Positions 52,828 through 60,915 of a DNA stretch of 64,000 nucleotides are shown piece by piece. Numbering within the stretch: position 1 is the first letter of the stretch; every line of letters starts with the position of its first letter. The translations under genes and the position numbers were made by a program. Location of the stretch: NCBI GenBank assembly GCA_045605385.1, contig JAZUPW010000012.1, positions 186,001 to 250,000 on the forward strand. Reading direction: 5' to 3'. Origin of the DNA: SIG607 sp045605385 (GTDB taxonomy: Bacteria > Bacillota > Clostridia > Oscillospirales > Acutalibacteraceae). Under the pieces are notes generated by a model. The model was not told where the DNA came from and ran no database searches. It saw only the letters and a program-made list of their open reading frames with translations.

Positions 52828-55095
52828 ATGAAACTTTGTTATAAGTGCAATAAAAGACCTGCGGTTGTTTTTATATCTGATACTGCTAACCCATCTGCCG
52901 AGCCAAAGGGCCTTTGTCTGGTATGCGCAAAGCAATCGGGTATTAAACCTATTGATGATATGCTTAAGAAAATGAATATATCAGATGAAGATATCGAACA
53001 GATGAGCGAACAACTAACCGATATTATGTCTATGAACGGTGAGGATGATGAAGCCTTTGATTTAGGCACGGCACCTGCTTTCCCGTTTTTGAACAATTTA
53101 TTTGGCGGCGAAACCCCAAACACCGAAAGTAAGCAGAGCGAAGATAAAAACGATACAAAAAATGATGATAAAAAAAGTAAAAAGCGTTTTCTTGAACAAT
53201 ATTGTACAAATCTTACTTCACGTGCAAAAAACGGAGAATTAGATGAAATTATAGGCAGAGACGAAGAACTTTACAGAACTATTCAGATTCTTTCGCGCAG
53301 AACTAAAAATAATCCTTGTTTAATTGGTGAGCCCGGTGTTGGTAAAACCGCTATAGCCGAAGGCCTTGCTATAAAAATTGCAAACGGTAACGTTCCTGCA
53401 AGATTACAAGATAAAGAAATTCATTTGCTTGATTTAACCGGCCTTGTTGCTGGTACACAGTTTCGTGGGCAGTTTGAAAGCCGTGTTAAAGGTCTTGTAA
53501 AAGAAATTAAAACTGCAGGAAATATTATTTTATTTATAGATGAAATTCATAATCTTGTTGGCGCTGGGGATAGCAGCGAAGGTTCAATGAATGCGGCTAA
53601 CATTTTAAAACCTGCGCTTTCTCGCGGCGAAATTCAGGTTATAGGCGCTACAACTTTTAAAGAATACCGTAAGTATATTGAAAAAGATGCCGCGCTTGAA
53701 AGGCGTTTTCAACCTGTTATAATCGAAGAACCGTCTTTACTTGAAACAGAAAAAGTTTTGCGTGGTGTTAAGAAATATTACGAAGGCTTCCATAACGTAA
53801 CAATTCCTGATTCAATAATTTCTAAAATCGTTCGCCTTTCAGAACGTTACGTTAACGATAGATTTTTGCCCGATAAAGCGATAGACTTATTAGATGAAGC
53901 CTGTGCTTGTGCAAGTCTTGCAAATACTGCAATTGACCAACTTTATGTCGTTAATAAAAAGATTGCCGATTCTCAGATTGAAATTGAAAAAATCGAATCT
54001 GACGTTGAGCATATTGATTACGAAAAGTTAGCTCTTGTTAAATCGGAACTTGAAAAATATAAGAAAAAAGCAAACGAACTGTATATTCCGGCTTCAGATA
54101 ATACTGTTACCGAAATGGACGTTGCTAAAGTTATTGAATTGTGGACAGGTATTCCTGCGGCTAAGGTTCAGGAAAACGACATTAAAAAGTTGTCGGTATT
54201 AAAGGAAGAACTTTCAAAACGTATTATCGGACAAGAAAAGGCAGTTGATCTTGTAACTGCCGCAGTTAAGCGTTCTAGAGTGCAAATGACTGCTAAGCGC
54301 AGACCTGCTTCGTTTATTTTTGTTGGTCCTACAGGTGTTGGTAAAACCGAACTTGTAAAAGTGCTTTCAGAACAGTTGTTTGATACACCCGAAACAATGA
54401 TACGACTTGATATGTCTGAATTTATGGAAAAACATTCGGTTTCTCGCCTTATTGGAGCGCCTCCTGGATACGTTGGATACGATGAAGCAGGACAGTTAAC
54501 CGAAAAGGTTAGAAGAAAGCCGTACAGCGTTGTTTTGTTTGATGAAATTGAAAAGGCGCATCCCGACGTTCTTAATATACTGCTTCAGATTCTTGACGAT
54601 GGCAGAGTTACCGATGCGCAGGGAAGAACCGTTAATTTTGAAAACACTATAATTGTTATGACTTCTAATGCGGGCAGTCAGCAACAAAACAGTTTACTCG
54701 GTTTTGAAAAGTCGCAAACAGATGAATCTGAAAATAAAGCGCGTAAAGCCTTGAAGGAGTTCTTGCGGCCCGAGTTTTTAGCAAGAGTTGATGAAATTGT
54801 TGTCTTTAAACCTCTTGATAAAAATGCGCTTTCAAAAATTGCGGAATTAATGCTTAACGAAACCAAAGAAGCTCTTTCCTTTAAAGGTATTAGTTTTTCT
54901 TTCAGCAATGTACTGTGTAATCATCTGGCAGATCTTGCTATTGACGGAAAATCAGGCGCACGTGAATTGCGCGGTATTATCAGACGTGAAATTGAAGACA
55001 AAATAGTTGATTTGCTTATTAACAACGAAACGCTGAATATATCTGACATTTCCGTTGATTATAATGATAAACAAATTGTTATAAATAATAAATAA
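52828..55095 (+). CDS. clpE: ClpE-type AAA+ unfoldase with N-terminal zinc finger
   Basis: HSP100 ATPase that feeds ClpP. 755 aa. N-terminal zinc finger CYKCNKRP … CLVCAKQ (residues 4-33), then an acidic low-complexity linker, AAA1 with GEPGVGKTAI and LFIDEIHNLVGAG, a short middle domain, and AAA2 with GPTGVGKTEL, LFDEIEKAHPDV and the C-terminal D2-small domain. The zinc finger and absence of the ClpC double-helix N-domain favour ClpE. No CtsR box was found upstream; it is at the end of a membrane-protein operon rather than with ctsR-mcsAB. Confidence 0.88.
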   Translation: MKLCYKCNKRPAVVFISDTANPSAEPKGLCLVCAKQSGIKPIDDMLKKMNISDEDIEQMSEQLTDIMSMNGEDDEAFDLGTAPAFPFLNNLFGGETPNTESKQSEDKNDTKNDDKKSKKRFLEQYCTNLTSRAKNGELDEIIGRDEELYRTIQILSRRTKNNPCLIGEPGVGKTAIAEGLAIKIANGNVPARLQDKEIHLLDLTGLVAGTQFRGQFESRVKGLVKEIKTAGNIILFIDEIHNLVGAGDSSEGSMNAANILKPALSRGEIQVIGATTFKEYRKYIEKDAALERRFQPVIIEEPSLLETEKVLRGVKKYYEGFHNVTIPDSIISKIVRLSERYVNDRFLPDKAIDLLDEACACASLANTAIDQLYVVNKKIADSQIEIEKIESDVEHIDYEKLALVKSELEKYKKKANELYIPASDNTVTEMDVAKVIELWTGIPAAKVQENDIKKLSVLKEELSKRIIGQEKAVDLVTAAVKRSRVQMTAKRRPASFIFVGPTGVGKTELVKVLSEQLFDTPETMIRLDMSEFMEKHSVSRLIGAPPGYVGYDEAGQLTEKVRRKPYSVVLFDEIEKAHPDVLNILLQILDDGRVTDAQGRTVNFENTIIVMTSNAGSQQQNSLLGFEKSQTDESENKARKALKEFLRPEFLARVDEIVVFKPLDKNALSKIAELMLNETKEALSFKGISFSFSNVLCNHLADLAIDGKSGARELRGIIRREIEDKIVDLLINNETLNISDISVDYNDKQIVINNK

Positions 55096-55110
55096 TTATT
55101 AAATTAATAC

Positions 55111-55147
55111 TTGACTAAAGGCGACAATTGTGTTATTATAATTGTCG
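55111..55147 (+). promoter_or_regulatory. tRNA promoter region with inverted repeat over the -10
   Basis: TTGACT at 55111-55116. A -10 of TATTAT at 55134-55139 gives a 17-nt spacer (TATAAT at 55137-55142 would need 20). The perfect inverted repeat CGACAATT (55122-55129) / AATTGTCG (55140-55147) spans the core promoter. Confidence 0.55.
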
Positions 55148-55157
55148 TCTTAAAGAT

Positions 55158-55232
55158 GCGGGTGTAGTTCAATGGTTAGAATTCCAGCCTTCCAAGCTGG
55201 CTGTGTGGGTTCGATTCCCATCACCCGCTCCA
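55158..55232 (+). tRNA. tRNA-Gly (UCC anticodon)
   Basis: Acceptor GCGGGTG / CACCCGC, discriminator T, encoded CCA. Anticodon stem CCAGC/GCTGG with loop CTTCCAA, so TCC. T-arm TGGGTTCGATTCCCA. Reads GGA and GGG codons. Confidence 0.96.
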
Positions 55233-55239
55233 TTTTTTT

Positions 55240-55316
<77 letters not shown>

Positions 55317-55319
55317 AAA

Positions 55320-55351
55320 AATCCAAGTCCTTTTGGGACTTGGATTTTTTT
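55320..55351 (+). terminator. Terminator of the tRNA pair
   Basis: AATCCAAGTCC / GGACTTGGATT, 11-bp stem with a 5-nt loop and seven T following. Confidence 0.92.
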
Positions 55352-55353
55352 AT

Positions 55354-55537
55354 CCAAGCCGACAGGCTTGGTATATCATCACGCAATAGCGTGTATATCA
55401 TCAAATGCGACAGGTCGCATTTGTATCTCATCACACCTAAGGTGTGTATTTCTGTCGGCTTGATGATATACAAAACTTTGTTTTGATGATATCCAATTCC
55501 TACGGAATTGATGATATACAATGCTCTGCATTGATTT
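55354..55537. repeat. Second mini-hairpin array with flipped linker
   Basis: Seven short stems with unrelated sequences, each self-complementary: CCAAGCC/GGCTTGG, ACGC/GCGT, AAATGCGA/TCGCATTT, CACACC/GGTGTG, then CAAAAC/GTTTTG, CAATTCC/GGAATTG and CAATGC/GCATTG. They are separated by a constant 10-nt linker: TATATCATCA at 55372 and 55394 and TATCTCATCA at 55424, then in reverse complement TGATGATATA at 55461, TGATGATATC at 55484 and TGATGATATA at 55509. The first half is bracketed by a perfect 11-bp inverted repeat, CAAGCCGACAG (55355-55365) and CTGTCGGCTTG (55452-55462). There is no gene inside. Confidence 0.85.
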
Positions 55538-55559
55538 ACTGCCGCTTTTATGCTATAAT
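55531..55559 (+). promoter_or_regulatory. Promoter of the 55582 gene, -35 lying in the last array unit
   Basis: TTGATT (55531-55536), 17-nt spacer, TATAAT (55554-55559). The -35 overlaps the last stem arm and linker of the hairpin array. Confidence 0.65.
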
Positions 55560-55581
55560 ACACTTAAAGGTCGGTGATGGT

Positions 55582-56085
55582 ATGAAAAATATTTTGTTTG
55601 AAGCAACCTTTGAATTTGAATTTGCTTATTTGATTCCAATTTTTATGTTGGTATTTATTTCTTTATTTCCACTTATAATGAAAAAGTATTGCGAAAATAA
55701 CGATGTCAGAATTAATTATAAGGTCGTAAGAATTTTCTGTGGATGTGCGTTTGCTTTTGTTGCTTTAATTTCTATAATTGCTGGTGTATTCCAGGTTAAT
55801 ATGTTTAATAAAACTGTTGGTGCATATAATAAAGGAGATTATGAAATTGTTGAGGGGTATGTAGAGAATTTTATTCCTATGCCATACGAAGGTCACAGCG
55901 ATGAATCGTTTGAGATTAATGGAGTAAAGTTTTCTTACTCGGACTATTCTATCCAACCTGGATATAATAATTCAAAGTCTCACGGTGGGGTAGTTGTTGG
56001 TAATGGACAACATTTAAAAATCGGTTATGTTTATTATAATGAGGTTTATGGCAACATAATTGTGTATATAGAACAACTTTCTTAA
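55582..56085 (+). CDS. Membrane protein of unknown function, with soluble C-terminal domain
   Basis: 167 aa from the ATG at 55582; the longer frame from 55444 would translate the hairpin array and is rejected. Two membrane helices (about 11-33 and 50-73) are followed by a domain of about 90 residues (VEGYVENFIPMPYEGHSDESF … GVKFSYSDY … GGVVVGNGQHLKIGY), a small beta fold of the kind seen in many conserved unknown proteins. No family recognised. Flanked by its own promoter and a terminator. Confidence 0.65.
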   Translation: MKNILFEATFEFEFAYLIPIFMLVFISLFPLIMKKYCENNDVRINYKVVRIFCGCAFAFVALISIIAGVFQVNMFNKTVGAYNKGDYEIVEGYVENFIPMPYEGHSDESFEINGVKFSYSDYSIQPGYNNSKSHGGVVVGNGQHLKIGYVYYNEVYGNIIVYIEQLS

Positions 56086-56134
56086 TTTTAATCCTCGGTT
56101 TTCTCCCGGTTCTTTTTTTGGACACGAACACTGT

Positions 56135-56166
56135 AAAATTCAAGTCCGAAGACTTGGAATTTTTTA
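56135..56166 (+). terminator. Terminator after the 55582 gene
   Basis: AAATTCAAGTC / GACTTGGAATTT with one bulged base, followed by TTTTT. Confidence 0.75.
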
Positions 56167-56279
56167 TTTATTGTAAAAGTAATGGCTAATTATAAGGAAA
56201 TCTCGTTAACTCTACGATTAGTTTGTTTATTTTCTATTAAATAACAGTTATAATTTTCTTGAAAAAGGGGGCTTATATT

Positions 56280-57155
56280 ATGGACCAAATTAAAATAGGA
56301 AAATTTATTGCTGAATTAAGAAAACAAAAGGGTTATACTCAGGCAGAACTTGCAAATGTTTTAGGGGTTACCGACAGAGCAATATCAAAGTGGGAAAACG
56401 GTAGGGGAATGCCTGACTTTTCGTTAATTGTTCCTTTATGCGATGCCTTGGATATTTCAGTCAGCGATTTTTTTAACGGTGAAACTGTTAAATCTGATAA
56501 GGAAAATGAATCAGGCATTATAAATTCGTTAGAATACTCTCAATATAAAGTTAAAGATTTTAAGAAAAAAATATTATTCATAATTTTATCCTTTATATTG
56601 GCATTTGTACTGTTAGTGTCAGCCTTTGCAACAGATATTGTTATGATGCGAAATAATAAACCTGTAATATTCAGTACGTGGGGATTTGATTACGCACCGC
56701 CGGTTGATTTTACTGATTACGAAATTGAATTAGCTATTAAGGATTATCTTATAGGTTTAGGAGATAGTGAATATCACCATAATAACGGTGTTAAAACTTT
56801 TGTAGCAACTAAAATTTATCTTATAGAAGAATATAAAGAAGATATTAATAATATTTATATTGTGTATGCCTGGGTTTTATCGGAACAGTGTTATTTAGAA
56901 AATAATGACGTTATGAATTATAGCAGTTATTCTGTTCCTCATAAATTTACCGTAAAAGAAGACCCATCTTATAAACCTTTTGAATATATTGTTGAAAAAG
57001 CAGAATTTCCGCGCGATGGCTTCTACAGCGAAGATATGAAATCGTTATTTCCAAAATCGGTTATAAAAGATATGGAAATGTTTCACAAAGACGGTTCTTT
57101 TGAAATTTTGCAAAACGAAATTAATGAACAGGTTAAATTGTATTTCAATAAATAG
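56280..57155 (+). CDS. XRE-family regulator with membrane helix and extracytoplasmic domain
   Basis: 291 aa from the ATG at 56280 (AAGGGGGC 8 nt upstream; a TTG at 56259 is less likely). A helix-turn-helix lies at about residues 6-62: KIGKFIAELRKQKGYTQAEL, AISKWENGRGMPDFSLI, DALDISVSDFF. A single membrane helix lies at about 98-121, and about 170 residues beyond it have no recognised fold. This one-component layout suggests that a signal outside the membrane is passed to DNA inside. The next gene, a dipeptidase, begins 13 bp later and may be a target or partner. Confidence 0.8.
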   Translation: MDQIKIGKFIAELRKQKGYTQAELANVLGVTDRAISKWENGRGMPDFSLIVPLCDALDISVSDFFNGETVKSDKENESGIINSLEYSQYKVKDFKKKILFIILSFILAFVLLVSAFATDIVMMRNNKPVIFSTWGFDYAPPVDFTDYEIELAIKDYLIGLGDSEYHHNNGVKTFVATKIYLIEEYKEDINNIYIVYAWVLSEQCYLENNDVMNYSSYSVPHKFTVKEDPSYKPFEYIVEKAEFPRDGFYSEDMKSLFPKSVIKDMEMFHKDGSFEILQNEINEQVKLYFNK

Positions 57156-57168
57156 TTAGTGTGATGTT

Positions 57169-58101
57169 TTGAAAATTTTTGATTTACATTGTGATACTTT
57201 ACTAAAATTAAGAAAACCTTATTATTCTATTAATGATAATAACGGTCATATTAGTGAAAAATCTTTAATAGATGGTGACTATTTAGCCCAATGCTTTGCA
57301 ATATATATTCCGCCTGAAATTAGGGGTAAAAATGCATTTTGTTACTTTAACGAACAGTACGAACTGTTTAAAAACACCGTTAACAACAGTAATATTTTAG
57401 AATATATGAAAACGCAAAAAGATATTTATAAAAACAGTTACGATAATAAAGTTTCATGTATTCTAACAGCCGAAAATTCTGAATTTCTAAATAATGATTT
57501 AAACAATCTTAATTTAGTTAAGGAATATAATATAAAAATTTTAGGGCTTATACATAACGGTGAAAATTGCATTGGATTTCCTAACAGTTTCAATTCAAAT
57601 GCCGAAATGTTGCCGCTTAAACCTTTTGGTAAAGATGTTGTTGAATCGCTAAACTCGTTTGATACTTTTATAGACGTTTCTCACTTGAATATCGGCGGTT
57701 TTAACGATGTAATAACTATATCAAAAAAACCTATTGTTGCTACTCATTCCTGTTGTAGAAATTTGTGTGATCACCCAAGAAACTTATATGATTATCAAAT
57801 AAGGGAAATTGCAGAAACGGGCGGTTTAATTGGAATTAACTACTATTCAATATTTTTAAACGGCACCAATATTACTGATATCACCGATATAATAAGACAT
57901 ATTAGTCACTTAATAAAAATAGGTGGGGAAGACGTTGTTGCATTAGGCAGCGATTTTGACGGTATAGATAATTTGCTTCCGTTTAATAATTGCGGTGATA
58001 TACAACTCTTGTGTGATGAATTAGTTAAAAATTTTGGTTTTTCAATTGCAGAAAAAATATGCTATAAAAATGCAATAGGATTATTTAAAACAGGCTTTTA
58101 G
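57169..58101 (+). CDS. Membrane-dipeptidase-like zinc hydrolase (peptidase M19)
   Basis: 310 aa, TIM-barrel amidohydrolase. Metal ligands: HCDT near the N-terminus (FDLHCDTLLKL), the LTAENSE Glu, DVSHLN and ATHSCCRNLCDHPRNL, and the final GSDFDGI Asp. In this family the substrate is a dipeptide, often with a D-residue. The start is TTG at 57169, with no ATG in frame before the HCD motif; the ribosome-binding site is weak. No signal peptide, so it is cytosolic. Confidence 0.9.
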   Translation: MKIFDLHCDTLLKLRKPYYSINDNNGHISEKSLIDGDYLAQCFAIYIPPEIRGKNAFCYFNEQYELFKNTVNNSNILEYMKTQKDIYKNSYDNKVSCILTAENSEFLNNDLNNLNLVKEYNIKILGLIHNGENCIGFPNSFNSNAEMLPLKPFGKDVVESLNSFDTFIDVSHLNIGGFNDVITISKKPIVATHSCCRNLCDHPRNLYDYQIREIAETGGLIGINYYSIFLNGTNITDITDIIRHISHLIKIGGEDVVALGSDFDGIDNLLPFNNCGDIQLLCDELVKNFGFSIAEKICYKNAIGLFKTGF

Positions 58102-58119
58102 TCAAAAGTCTGTTTTTTT
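58087..58119 (+). terminator. Terminator overlapping the dipeptidase stop
   Basis: AAAACAGGCTTTT / AAAAGTCTGTTTT, 13-bp stem with one G:U, 4-nt loop, then T-run. Confidence 0.88.
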
Positions 58120-58130
58120 ATTTGCTATAA

Positions 58131-58159
58131 TTGACAATCACAGGTTAAAGTCGTATAAT
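58131..58159 (+). promoter_or_regulatory. Consensus sigma-A promoter of typA
   Basis: TTGACA (58131-58136), 17-nt spacer, TATAAT (58154-58159): a perfect match to both boxes. Confidence 0.9.
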
Positions 58160-58192
58160 AAATCTGTTATATTAAAATAAGGGATGTATTTA

Positions 58193-60013
58193 ATGAAAAG
58201 CATTGATAATTTAAGAAATATTGCAATTATTGCGCACGTTGACCACGGTAAAACTACACTTGTTGACCAACTGCTTAAACAAAGCGGTACTTTCAGGTCT
58301 AATGAACAGGTTAACGAAAGGGTAATGGACTCTAACGATCTTGAAAGAGAACGCGGCATAACTATTCTTTCTAAAACAACAAGCGTTGTTTATAAAGATA
58401 TTAAAATAAACATTGTTGATACACCTGGACACGCTGATTTTGGCGGTGAAGTTGAACGTATTCTTACAATGGTAGACGGTGTTTTATTGCTTGTTGACGC
58501 TTTTGAGGGTTGTATGCCTCAAACCCGTTTCGTTTTGAAAAAGGCGTTATCTTTGGGCAAAAAAGCGGTTGTTGTAGTTAATAAAATTGACCGACCAATG
58601 GCAAGACCTTATGAAGTTGTAGATGAAGTTCTTGATTTATTTATTGAATTAGGGGCTGATGATGACCAAATTGAGTTTCCCGTTATTTTTGCTTCGGGCA
58701 GAGACGGTTATGCAACCTTAAGCCCTGATATAAAAGGCGAAAATTTACAGCCGTTGTTTGAAGCAATAATTAATGAAATTGATGCTCCTTGCGGTGATGT
58801 TGACGGACCTTTACAAATATTGTTTTCGAACATAGAATACGATGATTATTTAGGTAGAATCGGCGTTGGCAGAGTTGAACGCGGCAAAGTTAAAGTTGGT
58901 GAAAATGTTGTGTTAAGCCATCGTGACGGTTCAAAAAGCAACGTAAGAATACAAAAATTGTTTATTACCGAAGGTCTTAAGCGATTAGAGGTTGAATCGG
59001 CTTCCTTTGGTGAACTTGTTCAGGTGGCAGGAATTTCGGAATTAAATATCGGTGAAACAGCCTGCGCTCCTGATTGTGTTGAACCTTTACCGTTTATTAA
59101 GATTGACGAGCCTACACTTTCTATGAACTTTATGGTAAATAATTCACCGTTTGCAGGTAGAGAAGGCAAATTTGTTACTTCCCGAAACCTACGCGACAGA
59201 CTATTTAAAGAAGTTGAAACTAACGTTAGCCTTAAGGTTGAAGAAACCGATTCTGCAGATACTTTTAAGGTATCTGGCAGAGGAGAGTTGCATCTTTCAA
59301 TACTAATTGAAACTATGCGACGTCAGGGTTATGAGTTTCAGGTTTCGCCGCCATCGGTTATCTACAAACACGAAAACGGCGTTTTATTAGAACCAATTGA
59401 ATTGTTAATTATTGAGGTTCCCGAAGAATATGTTGGTTCTGTTATGGAACGTCTTGGTAACCGCAAGGCAGAAATACGCAATATGGGTACACGTGAAGGC
59501 GGAACTTCACATCTTGAATTTTTAATTCCCGCAAGAGGTTTGCTTGGGTACCGTTCTCAGTTCATGACAGATACCAACGGTAACGGCATTATGAGCCATG
59601 TTTTCTACAGTTACGAGGAATACAAAGGTGATATTGAACACAGAAATACCGGTTCGATTGTTGTTCACGAAGACGGCGAAAGTACCGGTTATGGACTGTT
59701 TAACACGCAAAGCCGCGGCAGATTGTTTATTGGACCCGGTGTTCCTGTTTATGAAGGTATGATTGTCGGTGAAAACCCAAAGAATGAAGATATAGTTTGT
59801 AACGTTTGTAAGAAAAAACAAATGACCAATACTCGCGCGGCAGGTTCAGATGATGCATTAAGACTTACTCCTCCCAGTATTTTAAGTCTTGAACAATCTC
59901 TTGAGTTTATTAAGGAAGATGAACTTGTTGAAATTACTCCCGAATCAATTAGACTAAGAAAAAGAATTTTAGGAAAAGAAGCCAGAATGAAGGCTGAAGC
60001 ACGGAAAAAGTGA
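58193..60013 (+). CDS. typA: Translational GTPase TypA/BipA
   Basis: Ribosome-associated GTPase acting in stress adaptation and 50S assembly. 606 aa. G1 AHVDHGKTTL, G2/G3 RERGITI and DTPGHADF, G4 NKID. Elongation-factor domains follow, with the TypA-specific C-terminal LIPARGLLGYRSQFMTDTNG. ATG at 58193 is chosen because AAGGGATG is spaced correctly; 58184 is an alternative. The stop overlaps the next start. Confidence 0.97.
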   Translation: MKSIDNLRNIAIIAHVDHGKTTLVDQLLKQSGTFRSNEQVNERVMDSNDLERERGITILSKTTSVVYKDIKINIVDTPGHADFGGEVERILTMVDGVLLLVDAFEGCMPQTRFVLKKALSLGKKAVVVVNKIDRPMARPYEVVDEVLDLFIELGADDDQIEFPVIFASGRDGYATLSPDIKGENLQPLFEAIINEIDAPCGDVDGPLQILFSNIEYDDYLGRIGVGRVERGKVKVGENVVLSHRDGSKSNVRIQKLFITEGLKRLEVESASFGELVQVAGISELNIGETACAPDCVEPLPFIKIDEPTLSMNFMVNNSPFAGREGKFVTSRNLRDRLFKEVETNVSLKVEETDSADTFKVSGRGELHLSILIETMRRQGYEFQVSPPSVIYKHENGVLLEPIELLIIEVPEEYVGSVMERLGNRKAEIRNMGTREGGTSHLEFLIPARGLLGYRSQFMTDTNGNGIMSHVFYSYEEYKGDIEHRNTGSIVVHEDGESTGYGLFNTQSRGRLFIGPGVPVYEGMIVGENPKNEDIVCNVCKKKQMTNTRAAGSDDALRLTPPSILSLEQSLEFIKEDELVEITPESIRLRKRILGKEARMKAEARKK

Positions 60014-60915
60014 TGAATTATATTATTTTAGATTTAGAATGGGATAGCATTTATTCGGTTAAACATCACCGATTCGTTAATCAAATTATTCAAATCGGTG
60101 CGGTTAAATTAGATGATAATCTTAATATTGTTGATACCTTTGACGTTATTGTAAAATCTTCAATTGGTAAAAAACTCACAAAACGCTTTGTTGAACTTAC
60201 AGGTATTACTGCGGAGATGATGGCTGACGGCATTTCTTTGACTGATGCTGTTTTGCGATATAATAATTTTGTTGGTAAAAATTATACAATGCTTACATGG
60301 AGTACATCAGATTTATATACTATTTTGGAAAACAGTAATTATCTTTTACCGAAAAATATCCGTTTTAAGTTTGGCAAGTATGTTGATTTGCAAAGTTACG
60401 TTCAAAACGAAATGAGGGCGCTGGGGTTTGAAATTAAATCACAAATTTCACTTTCCCATGCTGCCGAAATGCTTAATATTTCAGTCGAGGGACTTGAATT
60501 GCATACGGCAAAGGATGACTGTTTGCTTACTTATGCGCTTCTTAAACGCTTTTTTGATAATGAAAAGTTAGCCCCCTATGTAAAAAATACCGATGACCCC
60601 GAGTTTTTTAAACGTCTGACCTTTAAAGCATATACCCTTACAAACATTCGTGATGACCACATCAAGCCTACTGATTTAATTTTCAATTGTGATAAATGTA
60701 AACAGGTGGCTAAATGTGTTACGGGATGGAAATACCGCAACGGATGGTTTTCAGCGAATTTTAAATGCAGTGAATGTAAAAGAAATTTTATTGGAAGAAT
60801 TTCTTTTAAAAAGACTTATGATAATTTAATTGTAAAACGAAAAATTGTTGATTTGAAGGCTGTTGAGAAAAAAGATGCTAACAAGCAAGTGCAACCTGTG
60901 TCCGAGAAAATGTAA
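60013..60915 (+). CDS. DnaQ-fold 3'-5' exonuclease with C-terminal zinc-ribbon-like domain
   Basis: 300 aa. DEDDh exonuclease: Asp-x-Glu in IILDLEWD, ELTGIT, then HTAKDDCLLTYAL with the His and Asp of motif III. Residues about 215-265 contain two Cys pairs (CDKCKQVAKC … CSECKR), a zinc-ribbon-like extension. Resembles KapD/sporulation-inhibitor KinA-type exonucleases in Firmicutes, but the substrate is unknown. The ATG at 60013 overlaps the typA stop (TGATG); a GTG at 60010 is possible. Its end overlaps the radical-SAM gene by 41 bp. Confidence 0.82.
   Translation: MNYIILDLEWDSIYSVKHHRFVNQIIQIGAVKLDDNLNIVDTFDVIVKSSIGKKLTKRFVELTGITAEMMADGISLTDAVLRYNNFVGKNYTMLTWSTSDLYTILENSNYLLPKNIRFKFGKYVDLQSYVQNEMRALGFEIKSQISLSHAAEMLNISVEGLELHTAKDDCLLTYALLKRFFDNEKLAPYVKNTDDPEFFKRLTFKAYTLTNIRDDHIKPTDLIFNCDKCKQVAKCVTGWKYRNGWFSANFKCSECKRNFIGRISFKKTYDNLIVKRKIVDLKAVEKKDANKQVQPVSEKM

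Noticed and set aside
55354..55537. CRISPR array or tRNA-adjacent integration site
   Set aside because: Same arguments as for the first array. No integrase and no duplicated tRNA 3' end were found; the similar AAGTCC/GACTTGG words at 55325-55345 and 56140-56157 are two terminators.
55444..55581. N-terminal extension of the 55582 membrane protein
   Set aside because: It would translate the hairpin array, has no SD, and the ATG at 55582 lies correctly behind a promoter.
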